Made by a program: the position numbers and the translations under genes. The notes under the pieces were generated by a model, which saw only the letters and a list, made by a program, of their open reading frames with translations, was not told the origin of the DNA and did no database searches. Below are positions 23,580-34,272 of a stretch of DNA of 64,000 bases, in pieces. Every line of letters starts with the position of its first letter. Position 1 is the stretch's first letter. This DNA is from Datnioides undecimradiatus (taxonomy: Eukaryota; Chordata; Actinopteri; Lobotiformes; Datnioididae). The stretch is taken from contig WARS01000036.1 of NCBI GenBank assembly GCA_008933995.1, positions 20,197,285-20,261,284 on the forward strand, written 5' to 3'.

Positions 23580-25019
23580 GTTAACATGTGTTTATGTTGT
23601 ATGTGTCATTCCCTATGCCTTATTCCCTTTTCTGGATATGGATATCTCCAGCTATCCACACGATGTCAGTTAGCGATTGCAGGTTTTGGTCTCAGTCACA
23701 AAGCAAAAACATACATCATTTTGCAGATTTTGCAGAAGTTGCAGACAGCTGCACCGTTTGCAGAACATCTGTTACACCTGCAGCACTGCTGCACCACTGA
23801 AATCAACTGCTGATGATGTCTGGTCATCCAACTGTGGGCGAGCCGATGGGAAGAGAATATAGTCCCCAGACTTGAGGTGCAACATGTGGTCCTGGGGAAT
23901 AAAACCTGGGTTACAGTGGAGCAGAGAGAGAAAGCAGCGGTGGATGATTGACCTGCGGCACGGGAAAAACACAGGATTAAAGAGGATTCAGGCAAAAACG
24001 ACAGAAGTAAACACTGGAGCCTAAGTCTGGCTGTAGTGTCAGTACCACGTTGGCGAACTGAGCAACCTGGCGAAGACTGGAGTGTAGGGTTGAGGCATAT
24101 ATCCCGCAGGAGCTCGATGAGCAGAAACATGTGAGCAGGTAGCTTCTGTCATCAAAGACACGCCCCTGCAGCCAGCTGTGATGAGAGCTAAGAGCCTTTA
24201 AATGCAGTACAACGATCTCAGTTTGATTCGAACTACAAACAAAGTTGAGGGAGATGGCCGCCCTCGGGCAGGAAAGGCGGCTCGTACACGCCGCTGTGCC
24301 AAGCGCAAATTCACCCCACTCAGATGGATTCGGGATACAGACCCGATAGGAAGGTGTAATTTACTGAGGGAGAAGATTGCAGCTCCGTTGATAATGTGCC
24401 TCTGTGGAAACAACACGGGTTTATCAGGAAAACACTCGTCCACGGGGGCCTTGAGGTGACTAGTCAAAATCGCTCCTTTGTTGCGGCCCGGCTGCGGCTG
24501 TCGCTCTTTCACATCGGTTATTGGAATCTGCGCGGGGCCTCCGGACAATCGGGGGACGATAAAATGTGAGGCTGCATCTGAAAACACGGCCACAGCTCGT
24601 AAAACATCCATTTGGGACGGATCAGGGTTGCTGCGATGAGTGAAACTGGTTTGAATTTACGCGCGCGGACCCGACTCACGTCCCACGAAAACACGTCAAA
24701 CCTCGGGCTCGATACCGTACCGTCTGTGGCCTCCGCCGGCTTCGGAGCGACGCCCCAGCCCGCCGCTAGTCAAAGTGAGAAGTGAATAATGAAGTGGATT
24801 CGGTGGCTTTGAGGGCAGAGGTGCGGGGGAGAATTAATGTCAGGGTTGAATTAATAGACTACTGTGCTCTTCCAACCTCGGTGCACGCGGATGAAGGTCT
24901 GCTAATTAAAAGCAAAACAAAGAAAAGACGATAAAAAACTCGTAGTGCGGCTGCGCTCGCGAGATGAAAGACACTAATGCTGCTTGTAAAAAGAAAGGCA
25001 ATTAGACGAACGAAGGGCT
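23580..25019. other. non-coding; TTGCAG-periodic patch and CpG-rich patch
   Basis: 23721-23763 has TTGCAG at 23721, 23730, 23739 and 23758 (spacing 9, 9, 19), an imperfect short-period repeat. 24600-24790 is CpG-rich (GCGCGCGG, CGGCTTCGGAGCGACG). The 144-codon frame at 23696-24130 (minus) is unrecognised. Confidence 0.45.
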
Positions 25020-25340
25020 GTTAAATTGAAACTGTTTCCTTTTCTCCTCCTGCCTTCAATCACCTTTTCTCAAAGACAGACGAAGTTGCCGTAACTCCCT
25101 CCCCTGCTCGTACGGGGCCAGTTCTATAATGGCCTTTGATGCTCTAACAGCCACTGTAATTGTCGCTCTGCCCAGGAAGCGAGCTCCGACAGTCTCTTGA
25201 CTGACTTAAGTTTGACACCCGTTGCCATGGAAACAGCACTGCACTCTTGTCCTCTGGCTTATTTACAGAGAGGCAATCCTAAACAGGTTGCCTGCTGAAT
25301 CCCGGGCAGGGACTGACACCTGAAATGATGAAACGATCAA
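25020..25340. other. regulatory-element-like block with X-box
   Basis: Repeat-free sequence including TATAATGGCCTTTGATG, CCACTGTAATTGTCG, CTGACTTAAG and an RFX X-box (25221-25234). The match and context resemble conserved elements that carry X-boxes. Conservation is unverified. Confidence 0.4.
25221..25234. promoter_or_regulatory. RFX X-box (GTTGCCATGGAAAC)
   Basis: Left half GTTGCC is a perfect fit to GTNRCC, spacer is AT, right half GGAAAC differs from RGYAAC at one base. This is the imperfect inverted repeat bound by RFX proteins, which control ciliary and neural genes. Best X-box in the window. Confidence 0.5.
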
Positions 25341-26194
25341 ATGCACACGCTGATCTGCAGATACGCGGCGTTTAAAGCTGCAATTCAGGCAAAAAGCAGA
25401 CGTTTGTCACTCGGGGATGCGGCTCCCCACGGCTCCACTCAGCTTAATAATGCATTTATTTGTTTTCGCAGGGCTGTTGCAGGTACAAAAAGCACCAAAC
25501 GACATTCAGACAACGTAAGTAACTTGCTGTCAGCGTGATGGAGCATATAATAAATGCTCATAACTGCTTTTTTAAATATAGCACCTTTGAAAACAGTTGC
25601 AACAAATGAAATGTGCAATAATCAGTTAAGAAAGAGCCAGTAGAGATGCAAGGAAAGTGAAGAGTGGTACGCTAATGAATGCTAATATTTGCCATATCAA
25701 AGAGGTATTAATGTGTCAATTATGGTTTTAGAGTTAGATTCCAAGCAATAATCATCAAAATACCAATAAAACAATCAATCATTTCAGTTTTTTGCACGGT
25801 GTTGTAAAATTATTGCAGATAAAGCAACAACAACTTGTTCCAGGTGTGTTTATTTGTGTCATTTGAATGCTGGCGCAGCCAGTCACTCCACAGCAGGAAG
25901 GTGAGCAGTCGTGTCTGTGGTCACCTGGTTCATCTCACCTGCGAGCCGGGGTTACTCCATCACAGGCTCTATTATAGCTGCGCAGACACCATTCAGATAT
26001 CCTTTATGGGTTTCCACATGCAAAAAAACTAAAGAACACAAACTGCCCTCAGTTCTTTTTCAAATGACTTGACGTCCAGTGACTCACAGGAAAAAACCAA
26101 ATTAGAGCTCCAACGTCTTCACAGATAATCAACGCACATTAACCCCGGGTTCACATTAACCAGCGTCCTCAGATGATCAGTGAAGTCACATGCA
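25341..26194. other. non-coding; exon-like segment inside
   Basis: Contains a short segment with good splice signals: acceptor ATTTGTTTTCGCAG, then 25472-25514 (43 bases), then donor GTAAGT at 25515. No protein similarity is seen. The remainder is AT-rich without recognisable content. Confidence 0.4.
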
Positions 26195-26213
26195 TGTGTG
26201 TGCGTGTGTGTGT
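26195..26213. repeat. short interrupted TG microsatellite
   Basis: TG run broken once by C (TGTGTGTGCGTGTGTGTGT). Confidence 0.85.
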
Positions 26214-27528
26214 AATGACGTTGCAGAAGGGTTTTGGCGCCCGAGTTCAAAGGGAGTTTGTTTGAAAGGAGTTTAATGTGAGATCCAAGCGGTGAAGGAG
26301 AGGATGAAAACACTGAGTGAAGCCAGCTCCAGGGATCAGCACTTCATCCAGCAGGACACGCTGCGCCCAGTGACTCGGGCCAGAAACAAAGCGGCAGGCT
26401 TTTTCTGGACTACTTCTCTTTTTGCAATTTAATGTTCAGAAACTGGATTTAAATGTCTCCTCTCTGCAGCCTCTCTTTTCTCCCTGCAGATAAACCCGTG
26501 CACTCTCTCACCTTTCTGTTCTTCTACCAGGTCTAAAACAGCCGTTATGCACCTTTTTCCTTTGGTTGTCCCTCCTTACTACAACAAAGAGTAGCTTTAA
26601 TGACAATTAGTGGCTCATTTTGTACTTTTACTGGTATGTCAACAGGTTTTCTACTCTAATTATCCGTCAAACGAACTGCTGTGCAAAGACAGGTGTGCAG
26701 GATAGCGATGTCACCCAAAAGGGAAAGTTTGACTCCCTGCTCACTGTCAGCAGAGTTTATTAAAGACATTTTGGTGGAACTAGTTTCAGTCAAAGACATT
26801 TTTGGGTAATTAGCTCTGACGCTGTGCAGGAATTCATCTTTTACTCTACTTGTGCTTTAACCGCCTGCACCTTCTTCAGTCTGGCAAAGCTGCACGTTGT
26901 GATATTTGCAGGACTCTGCAGTTTGTGTTTACTTGTCCCAAACGTCTGATTATGTATTAGCTGTAGCTAGCAAGGTATGCACTGACTGTTTCTCCAGTCC
27001 TTGTTATTTTCCTGTAGAGGAGAGGTAAGAGGACGGAAAAGAAAAGATTTTGCACTCAAGGTAAAACAGTTTTTACCCACGCAGACACTTGATGTGTGCA
27101 TAAACAGTACATTTGTGTGCATTTGCATCAAATACCTCTAAAACCACAGTTTCACCAATGCTCCGTCCTCCTGCTAATGGAAAATCTGAATGCAGCTCAA
27201 TTGTAGGTGCTCTGGATTAGAGGTCTGAGACTGGGCCAAGCCTGACTGGACCCAGAGGTACTAAAACATTAACACAAGTCAGATTCAGGGTATTAAAATG
27301 ATTACTTAATGGGCTCCGGGCGGCCTGAATCAGGCTGGACTGGGGCACGTTCCTGCTGTAAAGGTTGTGAAAAGGTACTGCACAAAATGTCGGAAGTTAA
27401 TGGCTGAAATTAAGCAAATGCAGGTTGAAATGTCGAAATTTGCAAAGAACTTAATCTCAAAATAACTTTTGCTTTTAATATTTAATTGATGTTATTTTAA
27501 AAACCTGACAGCAAAGAAAGCGGTCACC
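26214..27528. other. non-coding, possible old repeat sequence
   Basis: 26640-27000 contains paired phrases (AAAGACATTTTGG and AAAGACATTTTTGGG 36 bases apart) and AGCTGTAGCTAGCAAGG words typical of degraded fish repeats. No family assigned. An exact octamer starts at 27121. Confidence 0.4.
27121..27128 (-). promoter_or_regulatory. POU octamer (ATTTGCAT)
   Basis: Exact octamer followed by CAAAT. Motif match only. Confidence 0.28.
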
Positions 27529-27544
27529 AAAAAAAAAAAAAAAA
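27529..27544 (+). repeat. poly-A tract (A16)
   Basis: Sixteen consecutive A residues. No upstream retroposon body was recognised, so it may be simple sequence. Confidence 0.9.
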
Positions 27545-27639
27545 GCCTCTTACCCGGCAACAAAAGTTAGGAGTTGGGAATAATGAGTTAGAGTCCTTGA
27601 AAGGAAAATGTCTAAAATTGCTTGAAATGAGCGGAGCTC

Positions 27640-28180
27640 AGTGTTCTCAGCGTGACGTTAAAAAACCGTCTCCTGTATTTATAAATGAATGTCTTTGGTG
27701 GAAAAAGGAGCCCTTAATTATTTTCTCTTATGTGTCCAATTTCTGCTCGTTTAAGCATGATGAGAGTGTGATTTAGAGATGAGTAATGTAATTACTGATA
27801 AAACTAGTCAAGAAGTACTGCGCCCCATGTCTAATTTAAAATGCCTCCGCTTTTCCTTTGAATCTCTGGAAGAAGGACCTTCCAGCAAATGAAATACATG
27901 CATTTCTCTCGCGCTATTTAGGTGGGCGCGGGCAAAAAGTCCCTGTTTAGCTTCTCTCCCCATTCTGTTACCTCTCAAGTCAATGATTAAAATCTGGAAT
28001 CTTCCAAATTTAATTAACTCACCGTTGTACTTTCTCTTCTCATGCTTCCCGGCAAGGATATTAAAAAAATGACATTATTCTGAAGAACAAATGGGTGCTC
28101 AGCGTCAGTGGAAATAAAGTCTAATAGGCTTTGACAATAATGACATTTTTGTGTCACAGATGAAGTAACTGGAGACTTCT
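27640..28180. other. regulatory-element-like non-coding block
   Basis: Over 500 bases free of simple repeats with CCCTTAATTATTTTC, GTAATGTAATTACTG, TCAATGATTAAAATC, a TTAATTAA palindrome (28010-28017) and CTTTGACAATAATGAC. Homeodomain- and SOX/TCF-type words are interspersed with unique text, a strong look of a conserved developmental element. Confidence 0.4.
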
Positions 28181-28841
28181 TACTACCTCGGGCTGCAGAG
28201 GTTGAAGAGGCACTGAGCGAGAGCTGTTTTCACTGATGTCACTCGCCTTTTCTATGCGGACACACGGGCCGACGCTTAAAAAACACATTTATGTTGTGTA
28301 TATCTACATGTAACATATGTTCCCGTGTGATGGTGAGGTCTTTATCCAGGCTTCCTTTGATCACAATGGGGGAAGATAGGCTTCAAGGCTTCCTGCCAGA
28401 AGGTCAGGTGGTGCAGTGTAGAGAGGGAGTAGGTCACGGTCAATGACTGGATGAAATACAGGACTTTTGCACAGTAGGCTGAGGTGCGTGTATCGCGTGA
28501 AATCAAATGCCAGTGTCGACTTATTATTCTCAGTTCGCTGGAGGCATAAAGCTGCTGAATCCGCGCTGGAGACATGAGCTTTAGCAGAGCAGCTCAACAG
28601 GCCTGTTCAGGGTCAGAGTTGCTAAGAGGACATCCAGCTGTCCGGGTAACGTCCCACATGTTGGCACAGCTAGATTGGACAGTGAAGGGACGGTCATTCA
28701 GCGTCTCCGAGCTCTGCAGCCCCCCGGTGTTTCAACACGGGTACAGAACAGGCGTGGCTTTCCACTCCAGCGGCGGATGCTCCTGAGATGCTTTGTTATC
28801 GGAAGCTTTACCAGTCAACATGGCTTCACTTATACAATTAG
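28181..28841. other. non-coding; possible decayed transposon flank
   Basis: Short open frames of 60-78 codons on both strands, none recognised. It adjoins the BED-type frame at 28842 and could be the upstream part of the same decayed element, but no terminal repeat is evident. Confidence 0.35.
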
Positions 28842-29066
28842 ACGCCGCAAAATGGAGATAAACCTGCTAGCTGTGCAAAACGAATAATCACAAGACCAGA
28901 ACACTTGAGAGAGAGCGTGTGGAAGCACTTTGGATTCAACAACGTCGATGGAAAGACACAGATAAAGGTAATTGTGTGTGCTGACTCTGTAAACTGTGAC
29001 TCCTGCGGCCCAATGGAGCATCACCTAGACTTTGTGATCAGGCTACGTGGGCTGGGGCCACAGTAA
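28842..29066 (+). pseudogene. decayed BED zinc-finger frame, probable hAT transposon relic
   Basis: The frame from just after the stop at 28839 to the stop at 29064 (about 74 codons) includes the stretch VWKHFGFNNVDGK (from codon 28917) followed by a VCAD motif. BED fingers of hAT transposases and ZBED proteins begin with a W..F pair preceded by V or A, then a Cys pair. Here the second Cys position reads Ser (codon 28985), and the frame stops early with no His pair or catalytic region. There is no ATG near the start. I read it as a dead fragment. A chance resemblance is possible because only one half of the finger is visible. Confidence 0.45.
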
Positions 29067-30183
29067 TTCGGACAAACGCACGCCGCTCCTTACTGTCAGA
29101 TGCTGTCGTCCAATAGGGCGCTCGTTTGGTGCAATGAACACATCGACGATTCGCCGCTGGGACGGACAAAGTGACTCTTGCTCGTGATGACTCAATCCGT
29201 CACGTCAGTGGCGGGGGGCACTACGGTAAAAGCGCAGCAGAACGAGCGCCGCTGCAAACTTCATTTTGGGTTTCTATGCTCCAGTTAGAGTCACGCTGCA
29301 ACTCAGCCAGAGTTACATCTGTGACATATACACAGCACAAATATACACATGCAGAGGCATAAATCACTGTGACTTCCTGTCTGTGGACTGTGGAAAGACA
29401 TGAGGACAGGGTCTCAAGACGGGGTCAAGGGGAGGAGAGGTTGGCAACAGGACACAGATGAGCCATGGAGAGAGAGAGGGGGGGAGAGAGAGTGCAGGAA
29501 GATGGATGGGAGGTTGGGTCTTGTCCGTTAATCATTGCAAGACCATTAGGTGTGTGTTTGTGTCTGTGACTGTGCTGAAACAATATCTTTCCTAACGTCT
29601 GAGCAGAATTCATTTCCTCTTAGCGTGACTAACCTACGTCTACTGCTTTTTGCAAATACTCGCAAATAGTGGCTCAAACATGGACGACAACAATCATCCT
29701 AAGAGTGTTGGGGCTACACTCGAGCCCCCCGATCACAGATCCTGACCCCCGTGTGCAAAGAGTGTTTTCTTTTCTCTGCTTACGTCCTGACTGGAAGCTC
29801 CTCGCCCTGGACTCCGACATCTAACTTGTGTTCGACGAACCCGGTGTGAGCTCCTCTCGTCTCCGAGGGTGTGTCTGTTTCAGGTCAGTGTCACGTTCAC
29901 CGTGAAGTCTTTCCATTAATATTTAGCTAACATCCACGAGCTAGTGAGGCAGGAAACGTGTTCTTAGCGGATTTGATGAATATTTTACAATATTTACAAC
30001 GTGTTGTGTCCCAGTTTGCTCAGGTTACTGTGCCCGAGCTACAAATCTTTGCTTTCTTCTCTCCAGCGTTACTGTAACACTCGTGTTTTGTGCATCGGTG
30101 GCTCCCGGGTTCTTTCATGTAGGTTCCTCTGCAGTTCACTGAAACTTCCCTTTTTGACTTGAGTCATTGTTTGTGCACATAAT
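29067..30183. other. non-coding; purine tract and possible hAT terminus
   Basis: CAGTGGCGGGGGG at about 29206 resembles the start of hAT terminal inverted repeats (CAGTGGCGG), fitting the BED relic next to it, but no inverted partner was found. 29466-29495 is a GA/G-rich simple tract. No gene. Confidence 0.35.
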
Positions 30184-30191
30184 ATGCAAAT
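30184..30191 (+). promoter_or_regulatory. POU octamer (ATGCAAAT)
   Basis: Exact octamer within TAATATGCAAATTC. Motif match only. Confidence 0.28.
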
Positions 30192-31557
30192 TCTGTGGGC
30201 ACAACTTTTTCCCTCCACCGTACGCCTCCTGAAGAGTAAGTGAGGAGATGGAGTTCAGACGGAGCTGGATCGTGCAGAGGTGGTGGCGCAGTCTCGTGTT
30301 TGTCTGTGTCTCCTTGTGAAGCGGTGCGTGACTCCGCCCGGGCAATGTCGGCGCAGAGCCGCTGGAACATAACTAGCTCCATCACACCCTCGCACTGTCC
30401 CTCAACTACAGCTGCCAGGGCCCTTTGATCCCGTGTCCCCGAGTCCCAGAGACGCCGGCGCCATGTGTGCAGGGGGGGTGAACTACCGGAGACCCTTGCT
30501 TCTACCTGCACCTGTGGCCTTCAGAGATTCCTCGGAGAGGCCATTACATGATCACGGCTGACAGGGCAGGAACTCAACTCTGCCTCCGGGCCGAAGCCTT
30601 TTCATGATGTGACGATGAGTGAGCTTTAGAGTTCAGTGTGAAAGTCCTGCACGCCACGCTGCCAGACGGCCGCAGTGGCTCGGTGTGGAGCTCGATGCCG
30701 TGGTTGCGGTATCTGCAGCGCGACTTAACGCTGAGAAGACGTCTTGATGGATATATTATGTGCCGCAGCGTCCTCTTTTGCGGCGGTGCATAGCAGGCGA
30801 TTGCGCGGATATTAAATCAGTTGGTTGTCTATCTCCAAGGCCCTCATCCATTTGGTGATGTTATGCCAACTGGTCTGGAACAAAACGCAGGTTTCTGCGA
30901 ATATAACACGAAACTCAGCTCGTATGACATCCACACATGCACATTCCGGCGCACGCAGCACGCCGGCGTGCTATTTTTGGCTGCATACATATTTTCTGTG
31001 CCTTTGATTAGCCTCTAGCATACAAGATGTAATGTTGAGTTAACTTTTACCCTGAGTCACAGGTTCCAAATGATTCTTTTCAGAGCAGCCATTTGCAATC
31101 TGAGCGGTGATTTGCAATGATGCCTTCAATTTCCATAATGAGCGCTCGGAGTTCCCGTTGCCAGTGTAACGGCTTACAGTACACAGACTGTAAGAGGGCT
31201 GTCAGAGTGGATTCATTGTCTGCTTTATGGTGAATCACCGTGGCCTGGAAATAATTCATCACAGCGGTGAAACAGCTGTGAAGTGAGAAGTCTGCTGTGG
31301 TTGTTATCCCTAAGTGCTTCTCCCCTTTTGTCTGCACGACTTGGCTCTCTTCGGATCACACGGACGCTGCAGAGAGGAGCCCAGACACATAAAGGTCAAC
31401 CTTTTCTCTTAATTGTTCAAGGCTGAATACGCCTGCCTCCGGTGTGGTGAAGGTTGCTTCAAAAGAGCACCGGCGCACTGAGGATGTTGGTGAAGTGAGG
31501 AAGGACATGACGTTTGGTGTGGTATGCCTACATATGCATGTGCTCTGTGTGTGTATC
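30192..31557. other. non-coding, nothing recognised
   Basis: Open frames up to 115 codons (30164-30511 minus) without domains. CpG density is somewhat raised at 30650-30820. No repeat family assigned. Confidence 0.55.
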
Positions 31558-31583
31558 TGTGTGTGTGTGTGTGTGTGTGTGTG
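31558..31583. repeat. (TG)13 microsatellite
   Basis: TG run following a shorter imperfect GTGTGTGTATC lead-in from 31545. Confidence 0.95.
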
Positions 31584-32283
31584 GCGTTTGAGTGCATGCG
31601 GTTGTTAAGACTCTCCTCTGTGCGAGCCCTGAAGGTTGGCCCAGACTTCACTGTCATTTCTCATCCTAATGGTTCCTGCCACATCCTCCTGCCAACACAC
31701 GGCTGGAGAACAACCAAGAGCCAGGAGGAGAAAAGAAAACTCAACAGACGTTCAATCTGTCTCTCGCTCGCTCGCAGAACTAAAGTCACTCCACGCTTTA
31801 GAGAAAAGAAACAATCAAACGGCCGCTCTCTCCTCTCCAGAGATGTTTCTTTACATGCACGCTCTGGTTTAAGGTGCTAAATCAAACAGCTTGTTATGGA
31901 CAGATCGGTTTTAGCTTTATTAGCCCAGATTACCTTCAGTGATATACACTTTGCTGAGTGAAGCCGGTGCAATGACAGCCCTACTCCATAAACCACAGCG
32001 CTCGTTAACAATCGGCTCATATGCTTCTCTATTTATGGGTTTAATCACATTCTCCTGCTTGTTTTGTCCGCTTCATGTCAGCGCGGCAAGCTGCACTAAA
32101 CAGGACCGCGTCTCAGGAATGGATCAAACAACCAGATGCTGCTGTCTGTGATGAGCCAGAGCCGATCTCGCCACACTTCCCTCATCTGCACGGAGCTTTA
32201 TATGATCCCTGAGTCCATTGTTTTTTGGGGGTTTACAACCCACAAGTTTACTGTTTCTGTTCATTCTCGGTGTTCTCCTCGAC
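31584..32283. other. non-coding, nothing recognised
   Basis: The 118-codon plus frame (31524-31880) starts in the microsatellite and is not credible as a gene. No RNA or repeat family seen. Confidence 0.55.
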
Positions 32284-32408
32284 CTCTACTCTATACTCTG
32301 TTGTAGCCTTTAGACTCTAAAGAGTAGAGACATCTTCATTATTAAAGTGACAGGAAGCAGCTTGTAGATGCAGAAGACGAGAGGATCATATAGACACGCT
32401 GCTTCCTG
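32284..32408. repeat. two adjacent inverted repeats (hairpin-forming)
   Basis: CTCTACTCT (32284-32292) pairs with AGAGTAGAG (32321-32329). Then CAGGAAGCAGC (32351-32361) pairs perfectly with GCTGCTTCCTG (32398-32408). The second stem is 11 bp with a 36-base loop. They could be the remains of a foldback transposon. The family is unknown. Confidence 0.6.
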
Positions 32409-32779
32409 CAGTATTCCTATAATATTCCCATCATATATGCAGTATCATTTAGTCACATCTGAACAGCTGAAAATACACCCCACACCATGACAGACTGCAG
32501 AGTAATGCAGATATAGTTGTAGCTGAGTTACAGTTTGGGCCACAAACCAGCAGCTGACCCTTGGTTTATTGGTTCTAACAGTAATACATACACTGAACAG
32601 CTGCTGCAGGAAGAAAGAAATCCACAGTGAGCAGGAAAAAAAAGGGAGTTTAATACATTTTAATACATATTTTTATTAATATTTGTCATTTTAATATTCA
32701 GAGGAGTTTAATCGTCATAAACGTCAACGAGTCAGACTGAAATAACATAAAAGTCATTTGTAATTATTAAACTCAACTC
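32409..32779. other. non-coding, AT-rich
   Basis: AT-rich with TTTTAATACATTTTAATACATA-like short direct repetition at about 32652-32675. No gene or identified element. Confidence 0.5.
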
Positions 32780-33130
32780 AAAACATGCAACCCTCCCAGT
32801 TCTGGCTGCACGCTGCTGCAGCCGCTCCATCCTGTGCCCCGAGCAGACGAAATGAACGCGGGGGATCTGCAGCGTCCTCCCCACGCTCGCTCTCTCGCAT
32901 TGTGGCAGTTCGGGGATTCGGGGCTGCACTCGCCAAACTCGGTGGCGCCGACTGTCAGCGAGAGATAACTTCATTTTCTGAAAGTTTAGGGGATTTAATT
33001 AGCTGCACTCGTGTGCTGTGACACAAACCGCGCGCCGCCTGGACTCACATCTTCTCTTGTTAGCGGCTGCAGAGAAAAAGCTTCCTCAGCAGGCGGCGTC
33101 GCTGCCGTAGCACCTGTTCCTCTCCGGGTG
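32780..33130. other. CpG-rich patch
   Basis: Raised CpG density relative to surroundings (GAACGCGGGGG, CCACGCTCGCTCTCTCGC, GGCGCCGACTG, CCGCGCGCCGCC). It could be a small CpG island or alternative promoter, but no start-site motif, exon or coding frame with recognisable content follows. Confidence 0.35.
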
Positions 33131-34003
33131 GACGCAGACTGTTTTGTATTTTGCTCTTAAGCTCTCATGCGTCACTTTCCCGTGTGCAGAGAAAACTGCC
33201 CTTCAGCGATGATTCCTGACTTCTGAAATGGGTTTTGGCAAAGAAGATGAATCTGTGACATCTCAGTCAGGAGTTATGAGATGCTCGTTTCTGCCACAGC
33301 GCCGATTCGTTTGCGGTTTGGGCTGTTAATGTGGGATTTATTTCAAAGCGTAAGAATAAATCTGCAGCTTAGCTTTCCAGAGACCAGGTGCTTCAGCCGA
33401 AGGCCTGAAATGTCAAATGCAAATGCAGCTGCTGAGATGTTTGGACCCTTCCTGCTGTCTCTGTTTTCACCCTCCCTTTGTTCTGTCAGTCAGCTGCTTT
33501 CGGCGCGCCCCTCCAAACCGCACACGTCGGCTCCTCGTACCTGTTTCTCCCGGGGGACTCGCCGCTCCAGGTGTCACTCACTCCCATCGCCTTCGCCGGG
33601 CGTGCATGTGTCACCGCCACTGTCTGCCTCTCCACATCACCTGTGGGTCTGTTTAAAGTTAGAGCGGCTCACGCAGCTGAAGACGAGGTCACATCCAACA
33701 TAACTAAGCTTCACTGAGGATAACTCCCTGCACATCAGGAGTCCTTTAAGGCTCATAGCACCAGTGTTTGTCCACTGTATGGCTTCATTTCAATGCCTGA
33801 ACTATATGCATGGTACAGGCACACAGGTGTACAGGCACAGCTAAGTGCAGTCGACATAATAATATGATCAAATGTATAATAAATACAAGAAATTGCAGTA
33901 TGTATAATTTAGACACACTGTACAGTAATAATACAATACCACGAAGTACATTTAATAGAAAATGGGGCATTGGTTAGTGGGGTCACTGACATCAATGTGT
34001 GAC
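33131..34003. other. non-coding; one octamer
   Basis: Open frames up to 140 codons (33281-33703) on three overlapping frames, none recognised. An exact octamer lies at 33417-33424. 33790-33960 is AT-rich. Confidence 0.5.
33417..33424 (+). promoter_or_regulatory. POU octamer (ATGCAAAT)
   Basis: Exact octamer within CAAATGCAAATGCAG. Motif match only. Confidence 0.28.
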
Positions 34004-34027
34004 TGTGTGTGTGTGTGTGTGTGTGTG
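34004..34027. repeat. (TG)12 microsatellite
   Basis: Uninterrupted TG run directly upstream of a LINE/SINE-like tail fragment. Confidence 0.95.
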
Positions 34028-34040
34028 ACTGAATGCGCTT

Positions 34041-34071
34041 CAAATTATAAAGCACTTTGGATAAAAGCAGC
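34041..34071 (+). repeat. LINE2/SINE 3'-tail-like fragment
   Basis: AAGCACTTTGGATAAAAGC closely resembles the widespread teleost tail 'GTCGCTTTGGATAAAAGCGTC' at the 3' ends of L2-type LINEs and the SINEs they mobilise. Only this short piece is clear, and the body is not recognised. Confidence 0.45.
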
Positions 34072-34251
34072 CATTTCCCCCCCTGCAGCAGGCTGTAACA
34101 CAGGCCACTCTGCAGTCATATCAAAACCCAGCGGCATGGCTGTCATATGACACGGTTATATATTGATGTAAGTAATAACATGCAATGTAAATTAAATGTC
34201 TGAGGTAAATGTGTCACGTTGATGATGCAGAGATGAAAGCGACAGAAGGCC

Positions 34252-34272
34252 CTCAGCACCACGGACAGCGCT
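34252..34272 (+). promoter_or_regulatory. REST/NRSF RE1 silencer element
   Basis: The canonical 21-bp RE1 (left half TTCAGCACC, spacer AC, right half GGACAGCGCC) is matched at 19 of 21 positions. Positions 34253-34271 are identical (TCAGCACC, AC, GGACAGCGC), and only the two outermost bases differ. A chance match of this length is very unlikely in 64 kb. REST silences neuronal genes outside neurons and binds inside or near its targets. Which gene this serves cannot be told from the window, since no neuronal exon is visible. Confidence 0.85.
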
